Shown here piece by piece: positions 42,143-51,065 of a stretch of DNA of 64,000 nucleotides. The DNA comes from an uncultured Alphaproteobacteria bacterium. Lineage in GTDB: Bacteria; Pseudomonadota; Alphaproteobacteria; HIMB59; GCA-002718135. Positions within the stretch are counted from its first letter, which is position 1. Every line of letters starts with the position of its first letter. The notes under the pieces were generated by a model. That model saw only the letters and a program-made list of their open reading frames with translations, ran no database searches and was not told where the DNA came from. The stretch covers positions 89,269 through 153,268 of the forward strand of contig CACGZD010000002.1 of the NCBI GenBank assembly GCA_902577425.1, given 5' to 3'. Position numbers and translations under genes: made by a program.

Positions 42143-43168
42143 TTATACTGACCATCCTTGAGTGTGCTTTTCAATAATAGTTGACATCATATCAATATGC
42201 ATTGGGTTTGTATTTAAACAAGGAATATACAAATAATTTTTGCCACCTGCATTTTCAAAATATTCTCTATTCTCAGCTTCAAGTTCTTCTAATGTTTCTA
42301 GACAATCTGCGCTAAAGCCAGGTGATATAATATGAATATCTTTTATTCCTTCGCTAGGAAGTTTTTTCAAAGTTTCACTTGTATAGGGTTGGAGCCATTC
42401 ATCTCTTCCAAATCGGCTTTGAAAAGTAGTTAACACTTCATTATCATCAAGGTTCATATATTCTTTAACCAGTCTTGTAGTTTTTAAGCAAAAGCAATGA
42501 TACGGATCACCTTTTGTATGATATTTTTTTGGAATCCCATGGTAGCTGAAAATAAGTTTTTGAGGTTTTCCATTTTTTTTCCAAAAAACTTCAATAGAAT
42601 TTGCAAGGGCTTTAATGTAGCTTTCTTCTTCAAAATATTGATTAATGAACCTCAATTCAGGGATCCATCGCCACTTTTGTAAAACATTTGTAACTGCATC
42701 AAATGTACTTGCTGTTGTTGCTGCACAATATTGAGGATAAAGAGGAAAAATAATTAAACGTCTTACTTTTTTACTTTGCAGTTCCAATAAAGCACTTTCA
42801 ATTGATGGGTTTCCATATCTCATCCCTAAAGCAAAAACAGTGTTAGGATATTTGCCTTCAAATTTTTCTTTTACTAGTTCAATTTGTTTTTTAGCTATAT
42901 TTAGTAAGGGTGAACCTTCATCTGTCCAAATAGTTTTATAAGTTTTAGCCGATCTTTTTGGTCTGATTCGTAAAATAATTCCATGTAGTATTATTTTCCA
43001 AATCAATTTTGGAAACTCAATTACTCGAGTATCAGACAAAAATTCTGCTAGATATATTTTTACAGCTTTAGAATTAGGCTCATCAGGGGTTCCTAAATTA
43101 GTTAATAAAATTCCAGTTCTTTCGACACTTCCATGTTCATAATTATTTTCTCCAATATATTTAGTCAT
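42143..43168 (-). CDS. hemH: Ferrochelatase
   Basis: GILLTNLGTPDEPN, FPLYPQYCAATTAS, FSYHGIPKKY, SPGFSADCLETLEEL. Confidence 0.97.
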   Translation of the reverse strand: MTKYIGENNYEHGSVERTGILLTNLGTPDEPNSKAVKIYLAEFLSDTRVIEFPKLIWKIILHGIILRIRPKRSAKTYKTIWTDEGSPLLNIAKKQIELVKEKFEGKYPNTVFALGMRYGNPSIESALLELQSKKVRRLIIFPLYPQYCAATTASTFDAVTNVLQKWRWIPELRFINQYFEEESYIKALANSIEVFWKKNGKPQKLIFSYHGIPKKYHTKGDPYHCFCLKTTRLVKEYMNLDDNEVLTTFQSRFGRDEWLQPYTSETLKKLPSEGIKDIHIISPGFSADCLETLEELEAENREYFENAGGKNYLYIPCLNTNPMHIDMMSTIIEKHTQGWSV

Positions 43169-43173
43169 AAATA

Positions 43174-44172
43174 CTAACTAAAATTTTTTCTTATTGTTTC
43201 AATAAATAAATGTACATTTTTTTCAGGAGTTAATTTATTTATTCCATGACCTAAAGAGCATATCCAGCCCTCTAAACTTTCTATAGATTTCATTTCTTCA
43301 CAAAAATATTTTATCTCTTCGATTAATTGACTTTGATCTAAGATCATTTTACTTTCATCAAAATTTCCTTGAATAAATCCTTTTTTATATAAAGCAAACG
43401 TATCTTTTATGTTAATAGTATGATTAATTCCAATCCCTGCTAAAGATGAATTAAAAATAATACTAAAATCATTTAATTCTTTTCCCTTAAAATAATAACC
43501 AATTTTATTAGGAAAGGATTTGATAATATCTTCTATTAGAGAAAGATAGTTTAATTTAAAAAAATCTGACTGAATATCATTTAATCCACTATCAAAAATC
43601 ATTACTATTTCTGCTCCTGCATCCAATTGTAAATTGATATTTTTTTTAATCAAAGGAAGTAAAATATTCTTTAAAAAATCAAAATGAAAATCTTCTATTT
43701 TATTCAAATTTTTCTTTTTGTTTGTTGCAAAACGTAGAAGTGTCCATGGCCCACCAACAAAACCTATTAAGCTTTTTGAATTTGGAAGTTGCTCTCTAGT
43801 GATTCTAATTGCTTTGCTTTGAAATTCCATATGTTCAATTGCTTTATCAATATTAGAATATTCTGATAAATTATCTCTAGTGATAAAATCACCAAAAATA
43901 GGAGCTGGATTAAAATGCAATGGTAGTCCTAACCCTTCAAGAAGAAATAAAATATCACTAAATAGAATAGATATATCAAAATCAAACTCATTAACTGGTC
44001 CACATGCAACTTCACTTGCTAACTCAGGATTTTTACATAATTTTTCAAATGAATATTTTTCTTTTAAATTTTGATAATGACTATGATATCGTCCAGCCTG
44101 ACGCATAAACCAAATTGGAGGCGTTTTTTGTGAGATTCTTTTCAATGCATTTTGAAACAGTATATTAGACAT
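43174..44172 (-). CDS. hemE: Uroporphyrinogen decarboxylase
   Basis: PPIWFMRQAGRYHSHY, GFVGGPWTL, FDSGLNDI. Confidence 0.95.
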   Translation of the reverse strand: MSNILFQNALKRISQKTPPIWFMRQAGRYHSHYQNLKEKYSFEKLCKNPELASEVACGPVNEFDFDISILFSDILFLLEGLGLPLHFNPAPIFGDFITRDNLSEYSNIDKAIEHMEFQSKAIRITREQLPNSKSLIGFVGGPWTLLRFATNKKKNLNKIEDFHFDFLKNILLPLIKKNINLQLDAGAEIVMIFDSGLNDIQSDFFKLNYLSLIEDIIKSFPNKIGYYFKGKELNDFSIIFNSSLAGIGINHTINIKDTFALYKKGFIQGNFDESKMILDQSQLIEEIKYFCEEMKSIESLEGWICSLGHGINKLTPEKNVHLFIETIRKNFS

Positions 44173-44198
44173 ATTGTTTTATTACACTAATTAAATTA

Positions 44199-45722
44199 TC
44201 AGTCATTTAATAAATTTTTCTTCCAATCTTTGTAAGATAAAGCAATTCTTAGTTTATTTGGATCTTTTATTATTTTTTTAATTTCTTCATAAGTATTTCC
44301 TGGTCCACAATAATGATTTGCATCAATTATATTAGGAAAAGTTTTATTTACATATTTAAATGCACTGGAGCTCATCCAGAAAAAATGCTTTTTATCATTA
44401 ATATTGTCCGTAATTGGTAATTCTAGTAATTTATAAGTTGGAATCATCTTTGTTATTTTACTTTTTGGAGCATCAGCATGCGTAAGCTTTATCCAAGGTT
44501 TTGTACTTAAACTTTCTATCCTTGATTTTGAATTTTCACCCATACCGTCACTGCTGCCATTCACCCAAATCCCTCTTTTAGATAAAGATTTCCAAGTATT
44601 TAAACCACTTGTCCAAACTATATTACTCTCGTCAATTTTAGCTTCGTTGGGTAAGGAATTATTTCTAGCTATTAAAATACAATATTTTTTTAGAGAATTA
44701 ATTGAATGAATGCTCTCTTTTAATTCCACTCTTGAAAACAGTTTATAGTCTTTTAAAGAATATGGATATACTTCATTTTTAGAAACTTTTTCTTTTAAAG
44801 CATCATTACTATTTATTTCCCAACTGTAAAAGCTATCTCCGCTATCAGTCTCACCTTTCTCAGATTTAATTAATCCAAAAGGCATATTAAAAAAACTAAC
44901 TCCTATTTTTTGATGACATCCACCCCCATATTTTTTTAATATTTCTCTTTCTTTTTTTACACATTCATAATCTTCCTTATTGTTTATTTCTTCCATTATT
45001 TTTCGAATAAATGTATCTTCAGTTCTTACCTCACATGCCAATGCACCCTGCCCTGGCGATGTAGGATTTATAGATAGAGGTGTTATCGTCCAATAACATT
45101 GATCAATATAAGAATTAATTAATTTTGATAATGGAACATATTTTTTAATATCATTGATTAATAGTCTATCTAAAGCAGCTTTAGCGACAACAAAGCCATC
45201 GTCACTTCCATTAATAAATTTATCAAATCTAGTGGGTATATTGCCTCTTATATTTTTAAAATCTACTCTATTTATTTCAAAAGGTAAATAATCTCTAGCA
45301 AAAGATTCGAGATTATAAATTCTTCTAGGGGCAGAAGATAAAATTGAAATACTTTTATTTTTTTTAATTTTTAATATATTTTTCTTTTTTACAAATAATA
45401 TATCTCTTTGATCTGCTCTTTCTAAAGTAGCTGCAATAAAAGTTTTATTCCCTGTATCTAAGGGTAAGTCTTTCCAAGAATGAACAACAATATCACATTT
45501 TTTATTTATTAAATCATTTCTTAAATCATCAGTAAATACCCCAGGTGTAGGCATTTCAGATAAAGGAGTGTTTAAATCTTTGTCTCCAGAAGTAGATTTT
45601 AAAATATATTCAATTTTTAAATTTGTATTTTTTTTTTGGAGAATATTTCCTATTTCTTTAGCCTGAATAATAGCTAAATCACTTTTTCTTGATAAAATTC
45701 TTACTTTATTGAATGAAACCAT
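44199..45722 (-). CDS. hemC: Hydroxymethylbilane synthase with ~200-aa C-terminal extension (possible HemD-like domain)
   Basis: SRKSDLAIIQA, VHSWKDLP, NIRGNIPTR, SPGQGALACEVR, cofactor Cys GGGCHQKIG; 507 aa versus ~310 aa for a typical HemC. Confidence 0.9.
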   Translation of the reverse strand: MVSFNKVRILSRKSDLAIIQAKEIGNILQKKNTNLKIEYILKSTSGDKDLNTPLSEMPTPGVFTDDLRNDLINKKCDIVVHSWKDLPLDTGNKTFIAATLERADQRDILFVKKKNILKIKKNKSISILSSAPRRIYNLESFARDYLPFEINRVDFKNIRGNIPTRFDKFINGSDDGFVVAKAALDRLLINDIKKYVPLSKLINSYIDQCYWTITPLSINPTSPGQGALACEVRTEDTFIRKIMEEINNKEDYECVKKEREILKKYGGGCHQKIGVSFFNMPFGLIKSEKGETDSGDSFYSWEINSNDALKEKVSKNEVYPYSLKDYKLFSRVELKESIHSINSLKKYCILIARNNSLPNEAKIDESNIVWTSGLNTWKSLSKRGIWVNGSSDGMGENSKSRIESLSTKPWIKLTHADAPKSKITKMIPTYKLLELPITDNINDKKHFFWMSSSAFKYVNKTFPNIIDANHYCGPGNTYEEIKKIIKDPNKLRIALSYKDWKKNLLND

Positions 45723-45819
45723 TAAATATAGTTAAATAATATAGTGCGACTAAAAAGCAAATAAATACAATAGAAATCAATGATTTTGTATTTATAAGAT
45801 ATATATATAAAATAATATT

Positions 45820-46455
45820 ATGAATATAAAAAGTGACGAAAAATTTGAAACAAATCAGCCTTTAGAATTTAGGAAAAAGACAAAATATATACAAAAGTTT
45901 GATAAATTTAACTTTAATATAGAAAAAATTAAAGCTGAGTTCTTAACAATTTTTTATGAAATTAAAGAATGGTCAAAAGATGATCCAGATCTATATGACT
46001 TCAATGCAATCTGCGTAAACCAAAAACCTAATGATCCTAAATCTATCTCTGGTGGAAATGTAAGGGGTAAATATTGGACATATCCTAAGTCTGATTGGAA
46101 TGAAGAAGAAAGGTTGATTAATATCAACGAAGAAGAATACACAGAAGTGTGCAATCAATTCAAGGATACATATATTGAAGAAGTCTATAACGCTATAAAA
46201 TCTAATTGGAAAATTGGAAGAATGAGATTTCTTATGAAACCTCCTCGTTCTTGTTTAAGTTGGCATAGAGATCCTGAGAAAAGAATTCATATACCTATAA
46301 TTACTAATCCTGGATGTAGAATGGTTATAGAAGATGAGAGCTATCATATGCCAGCAGATGGATCTGCATATATTACTGACAATACTAAATATCATAATTT
46401 TTTTAATGGAGGAGAAACAGATAGGCTACATTTAGTAGCAACACTTATTGAATAA
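45820..46455 (+). CDS. Aspartyl/asparaginyl beta-hydroxylase-like (2-oxoglutarate oxygenase fold) protein
   Basis: SWHRDPEKRIHIPI...HNFFNGGETDRLHLVATL; HxD...H-type iron-binding pattern. Confidence 0.65.
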   Translation: MNIKSDEKFETNQPLEFRKKTKYIQKFDKFNFNIEKIKAEFLTIFYEIKEWSKDDPDLYDFNAICVNQKPNDPKSISGGNVRGKYWTYPKSDWNEEERLININEEEYTEVCNQFKDTYIEEVYNAIKSNWKIGRMRFLMKPPRSCLSWHRDPEKRIHIPIITNPGCRMVIEDESYHMPADGSAYITDNTKYHNFFNGGETDRLHLVATLIE

Positions 46456-46459
46456 ATAA

Positions 46460-47362
46460 TTAAGGAAGAATAGGTTCTCTTTTTCTAGTACTGCCATAAC
46501 CATGATAAATTACAGCAATTGTTATAATTGCTCCTCCTATAATAACTGTAAAAGAAGGTACCTCATTAATACCAAAAATAGGCAACCAGACCCATAAAAC
46601 CCCTCCAACAACTTCCATTAAAGATAATAAAGCTAATTCAGCTGAAGGAAGATACTTAGCTCCTAAACTATATAATATTAATCCAGTCGCTACAAATAAG
46701 CCGTGTAAAATACTTAAGTAAGAATTTTTTAAAGGCATAGTTTCAAAAGGTTCAAAAGAAAAACCTAAAAAAATAAATGAAAAGAAAGTACAAAATAATC
46801 CTGCGAGTACTACAGTTGTAAACTTTGGAGTTTCAGGCTTCCATCTTATAGTCACAGTATACAAAGCAAATCCTGTTGCAGATAAAAACCCTAATAGAGC
46901 ACCCAATATTGTGCCAGAAATAGAGTCATTAATAATCATTATACAAACTCCTATAAAAGCTATTACCATTGAAACTAGTGTAGAACGTCTTAAGACTTCA
47001 TTTAAAAAAAAATATCCAAAAATTGCAGCTATAAAAGGCATAGCCGCTAACATAAAAAGAGTGACTGCTGCTGAAGTAATAGTAATTGAATAAATAAAAC
47101 CAGTAAATGCTATTGCTAAAAAAATTCCTCCAAGAACTCCAGAAAAACCAATTTTTAAAAAATTTTTATAAAAACTTAAACCCTCTCTAATTATCAAATA
47201 AGTAATCAATATAATAGCAATTGAAATTCCCCTATAAAATAAATATTGAAAAACATAAAAGTTAGCATTTTCCATATGACGAACAACAACCGCTCCAAAA
47301 CTCCAGGATAGTCCAGCTAAAAAAACAATTATAAAGGCAAAAAAATAAGCGTTACTTTTCAT
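46460..47362 (-). CDS. DMT/EamA family transporter
   Basis: 10 TM helices with two EamA-like repeats. Confidence 0.88.
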   Translation of the reverse strand: MKSNAYFFAFIIVFLAGLSWSFGAVVVRHMENANFYVFQYLFYRGISIAIILITYLIIREGLSFYKNFLKIGFSGVLGGIFLAIAFTGFIYSITITSAAVTLFMLAAMPFIAAIFGYFFLNEVLRRSTLVSMVIAFIGVCIMIINDSISGTILGALLGFLSATGFALYTVTIRWKPETPKFTTVVLAGLFCTFFSFIFLGFSFEPFETMPLKNSYLSILHGLFVATGLILYSLGAKYLPSAELALLSLMEVVGGVLWVWLPIFGINEVPSFTVIIGGAIITIAVIYHGYGSTRKREPILP

Positions 47363-47418
47363 TTACCATAATGGTGTACACTTATTGTTGTGAAAATAAA
47401 TAAAATAATAATAATTTA

Positions 47419-47922
47419 TTAATTACAATTGCCCACAGAACCTAAAGCACAGGTTCTACCATCTATCCATGTAGCCCCAGAAAGATTTGCTTCATCAAAA
47501 ATAGCACCAGTAATATTAGCACCAGTCATATTTACTTCAAAAAGATTAGCACCTATGAAAGAAGAAGAAAAAAGATTTGCTCCTTCAAAGTTGACTTTGG
47601 CTAAATTAGAATTATCAAAGTTTGCATTATTGCAATTAGCATATTGTAAATTTGTTGAAAATAAATTTGAATTATTAAAATTGGTAAAAATGAAATTACC
47701 ATAAGCCATATTAGCATTATTAATTTGTGACTTTTCTATATTTGCTAATGCTAAATTTACTCCAGACATTTGTGCTCCAGCTAGAGATACTCCAGACAAA
47801 TCCAGGCTTTCAACAAAGTTACAATTAGTCCAATCTACTTCATTGGCAGGTTGATCATTACAAGCTCCCATTGCACTACCTGAAAAATATACTATTAAAA
47901 AAATTAAAAATAATCTTTTCAT
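47419..47922 (-). CDS. Exported pentapeptide-repeat protein
   Basis: Signal peptide, then A(N/D)LxX pentapeptides (ANLFSSSFIGANLFEVNMTGANITGAIFDEANLSGATW). Confidence 0.9.
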   Translation of the reverse strand: MKRLFLIFLIVYFSGSAMGACNDQPANEVDWTNCNFVESLDLSGVSLAGAQMSGVNLALANIEKSQINNANMAYGNFIFTNFNNSNLFSTNLQYANCNNANFDNSNLAKVNFEGANLFSSSFIGANLFEVNMTGANITGAIFDEANLSGATWIDGRTCALGSVGNCN

Positions 47923-47965
47923 TTATTGAATTAGAATAATTTTCATTTGTGTTTTATTTATGACC

Positions 47966-49942
47966 TTATCGAGAAGTTAATTTTAGTTCAATTCTTCTAT
48001 TTTGTTGCAGTGATTCTTTTGTGTCTCCTTCAGAAATTGGATAAAATTCCCCATATCCTGCCGCAGAAAGTCGATTAGGTGGAAAACCAAGCTCAAGTAA
48101 AAGTTTTAAAACAGAATTTGCTCTAGCCGTTGAAAGCTCCCAATTAGATGGATATTTAGGTGTATTAATAGGTCTTTTATCTGTGTGTCCTTCAACTTGT
48201 ATAATCCAATCGATATCAGCTGGTATTTGATTTGTTGTTTCTTTCAAAGTCAATCCAATTTGTTTTAATTTATCCATTCCTTGAAGTTGTAAATCTGCTG
48301 AAGCTGAATCAAAAAGTAATTCAGATTCAAAAATAAATCTATCTCCAACAATTTTAATATCATCGCGCTCACCAAGTAATGATTTAAGTTTACCAAAAAA
48401 TTCTGATCTATATTTTTGTAGTTCAAATACCTTGGAAGTAAGTGCTTTGTTTAGACGTTCTCCTAAAACTTCTATTTTTAATTCTTTTGAAAGAATTGTT
48501 TGTTCTCTAGATTCTAATGCGTTATTTAATATGGCAATCTCTTCTTTTAATGTTTCTATTTCACTAGTTAAGAAAGCAACTTGTTTCATTGTTTCACTTG
48601 AACGTAGTTCCATTTTAGAAATTGAATCAGCTGATTCTTGTTCAATTTTTTTCTTTTGAGATTCTGATATTTTTAAATTTTTAGTTAGGTTTTCAATTTG
48701 TTCTTGTTGAACAAGTTGATTCTCTTCAGATATTGATAATATATTATTCAATTCTAATATTTTTCCTCTTAAATTAAAAATTGTATTATCTTTTTCAATA
48801 AGATTATTATTTAATTCTGCTAATTTTTGATTCTTTGATCTTATTGCCTCTAACTGCTCAATTAACGAGGCATCTTTTAAACCTAAACTATCATTTATTG
48901 CCAGAAGATCCTTTGTAATTTCTTGATACTGAGAAATCTGATCTTGTAATGCTTCATCTTTTAAAACAAGATCAGCATTAACTTTCTCAAGAAGTTTTAA
49001 TGTCTGTTGAATTTCTTTTTGAGAAAGTTCTAACAATTCATTCTTTTTTTCTATGGCTGATAATTGTTGAATTAAATCAGCATCTTCAAGACCTAAGCTT
49101 TCATTAATAGCCACAAGGTCACTGTTTGATTTATTTAATTCTTGTATTTTACTTTCAAGTTCAGCTTGGTTAACTGATAAATCATTATTTGCTTGGTCCA
49201 ACTCTTTTATTGTACTTTCAAGTTCAGCTTGGTTAACTGATAAATCATTATTTGCTTGGTCCAACTCTTTTATTGTACTTTCAAGTTCAGCTTGGTTAAC
49301 TGATAAATCATTATTTGCTTGGTCCAACTCTTTTATTGTACTTTCAAGTTCAGCTTGGTTAACTGATAAATCATTATTTGCTTTATCTAAACTTATATTT
49401 AATTGATTAAGCTGATCAATTCTTGATGCTAAAGCTATATTAATTCTTTCTCCTAATCCATCAGTTTCAAGAGAGGTAATTTCTGCACCTTCATAAGTTT
49501 CTAGAGCTTTAGCTACTATTCTTAATTCATTTAAAAGTTTTTTTATTTGTTCACTAAGAGCTATAAGATTTTGATCTTGGATAAATATCTCTGAATCTTT
49601 TTTTGCTATATCTGTCTGAAGTGATTTTGAATATTCCTCTTGTTTTAATAAATCACTTTGTTTTTGTGATAAATTTTCTTCTGTATCTTGTAATTGACTA
49701 ATTATTTTTTCTTTTTCTTTTGTTTCTATGACTAATATTTTTGATAATTCATTAATTTGATTCCGTAAGTTCTGTAGTGCTTTATCTCGACCAGAGATAG
49801 CATCACTCAAGTAAATTTGTGAAACAGTAAATACCATTAAAACAAATATAATTACGATCAGCAAAGTTGCTAAAATATCTACAAAACCTGGCCATATATT
49901 ATTTGATTCATTGTGTCGATATCGTATCGATCTTGAAGACAT
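47966..49942 (-). CDS. MotB/OmpA-like protein with long coiled coil
   Basis: N-terminal TM WPGFVDILATLLIVIIFVLMVFTVSQIYL with Asp, ~450-aa coiled coil, C-terminal OmpA domain (VEGHTDKRPIN...NWELSTARANSVLKLL). Confidence 0.9.
   Translation of the reverse strand: MSSRSIRYRHNESNNIWPGFVDILATLLIVIIFVLMVFTVSQIYLSDAISGRDKALQNLRNQINELSKILVIETKEKEKIISQLQDTEENLSQKQSDLLKQEEYSKSLQTDIAKKDSEIFIQDQNLIALSEQIKKLLNELRIVAKALETYEGAEITSLETDGLGERINIALASRIDQLNQLNISLDKANNDLSVNQAELESTIKELDQANNDLSVNQAELESTIKELDQANNDLSVNQAELESTIKELDQANNDLSVNQAELESKIQELNKSNSDLVAINESLGLEDADLIQQLSAIEKKNELLELSQKEIQQTLKLLEKVNADLVLKDEALQDQISQYQEITKDLLAINDSLGLKDASLIEQLEAIRSKNQKLAELNNNLIEKDNTIFNLRGKILELNNILSISEENQLVQQEQIENLTKNLKISESQKKKIEQESADSISKMELRSSETMKQVAFLTSEIETLKEEIAILNNALESREQTILSKELKIEVLGERLNKALTSKVFELQKYRSEFFGKLKSLLGERDDIKIVGDRFIFESELLFDSASADLQLQGMDKLKQIGLTLKETTNQIPADIDWIIQVEGHTDKRPINTPKYPSNWELSTARANSVLKLLLELGFPPNRLSAAGYGEFYPISEGDTKESLQQNRRIELKLTSR
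49151..49383. repeat. Tandem repeat, 63-bp unit, ~3.7 copies, in frame
   Basis: Core actttcaagttcagcttggttaactgataaatcattatttg starts at 49151, 49214, 49277 and 49340; encodes LDQANNDLSVNQAELESTIKE. Confidence 0.95.
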
Positions 49943-49944
49943 AT

Positions 49945-50988
49945 CTATTTCTTTTTTGATTGAGAAAGAAGCTGTTGAATACCTTTATCTATGTTCTCAA
50001 AATATTTTTTAGTTTTTTTATCTATCAAACCTTCTTTATTGAGCTGACTCGTTAATTGAAGAATGTTAGATTGAGTATTTAGCTGAGTTGATAAAAAATT
50101 TGATATTTTTTTTTCTTGATCTTTAGAGCTTGTATTTAATTCCTTCATCTGATCAGTTAATGATTTCATATATGAAAAAATTTGACTTTGGTTCTGAGAT
50201 GTTTCTTTAAGCAAGAAAACTAAACTGTCTAAATTGTCGTAAAGTTTTTGTATTGCAATAAGAGTTGAGGAATCTGAAGATCCAGTTTTTATAAAATCAG
50301 GAGTTGAATTATTTTGAAGAGTTTTTTCTAGAGTTTGCGTAAACTTATTTTGTGCTTGTCCTAGATTTAAATCCACAAAACCTAAAATTAATGAACCTGC
50401 CAAACCTAATAAAGAGCTAGAAAATGCAATGCTCATTCCACTTAAAGGAGCATTTAGGCCTTCTTTCAAACTATTAAAAAATCCTGCAACATTAGTATCA
50501 TCTATACCAAGACCACCAATCACATCTCCAACAGAACCAATAGTTTTTAATAATCCCCAAAATGTTCCTAGCAATCCTAAAAAAATTAACAAACCAACTA
50601 AGTATCTCGAAGTTTCTCTTAAACTAATAAGACTTAAGTCAACTCTTTCTATAATTTTTTCTACTGCAGAACTTTTAAATGAATATCGTCCATCTACCTC
50701 ACTCATATTTTGAGCTAAATTTTTTAACATTGGTGATGCCTTAATAAAAAATTGTGGAGATTTATGAATATTAAAATTCTCTAATATTTTAAAATCATTA
50801 TTAAGTTTAGATAAATTATAAATATTAAATATTAGACCAAAAAATAATGAAAAAATAATAAGAATGTTAATATAAATATTTGATAAAAAAGCTGTTTGTA
50901 TTGTTGGATACAAAAATATTATTAAAACAAAAATTAAAACTAAAAATACGGTAATTCTTATTAAATATTGATTTAGTGATCCTTTCAT
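49945..50988 (-). CDS. MotA/TolQ/ExbB-like proton channel family protein
   Basis: LLGTFWGLLKTIGSV...LSGMSIAFSSSLLGLAGSLILGFVDL motif; adjacent to the MotB/OmpA-like gene. Confidence 0.85.
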   Translation of the reverse strand: MKGSLNQYLIRITVFLVLIFVLIIFLYPTIQTAFLSNIYINILIIFSLFFGLIFNIYNLSKLNNDFKILENFNIHKSPQFFIKASPMLKNLAQNMSEVDGRYSFKSSAVEKIIERVDLSLISLRETSRYLVGLLIFLGLLGTFWGLLKTIGSVGDVIGGLGIDDTNVAGFFNSLKEGLNAPLSGMSIAFSSSLLGLAGSLILGFVDLNLGQAQNKFTQTLEKTLQNNSTPDFIKTGSSDSSTLIAIQKLYDNLDSLVFLLKETSQNQSQIFSYMKSLTDQMKELNTSSKDQEKKISNFLSTQLNTQSNILQLTSQLNKEGLIDKKTKKYFENIDKGIQQLLSQSKKK

Positions 50989-51065
50989 AATTTCCTCTAG
51001 TAATTAATATTCAATATATTATATTTTTAAGCAAATTAAGGCAGATAAAAATAAAAATATATATA

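Noticed and set aside
47429-47704. 91-aa plus-strand ORF
   Set aside because: Antisense of the pentapeptide-repeat gene; its periodicity just mirrors those repeats
49151-49383. CRISPR array
   Set aside because: Direct repeats have no variable spacers; the whole unit is repeated in frame within a coding sequence
50429-50713. 94-aa plus-strand ORF
   Set aside because: Antisense to the MotA/ExbB-like gene
47966-50988. Zorya anti-phage system
   Set aside because: Only a ZorA/ZorB-like architecture is present; no helicase or nuclease effectors flank it, and similar pairs without effectors are widespread
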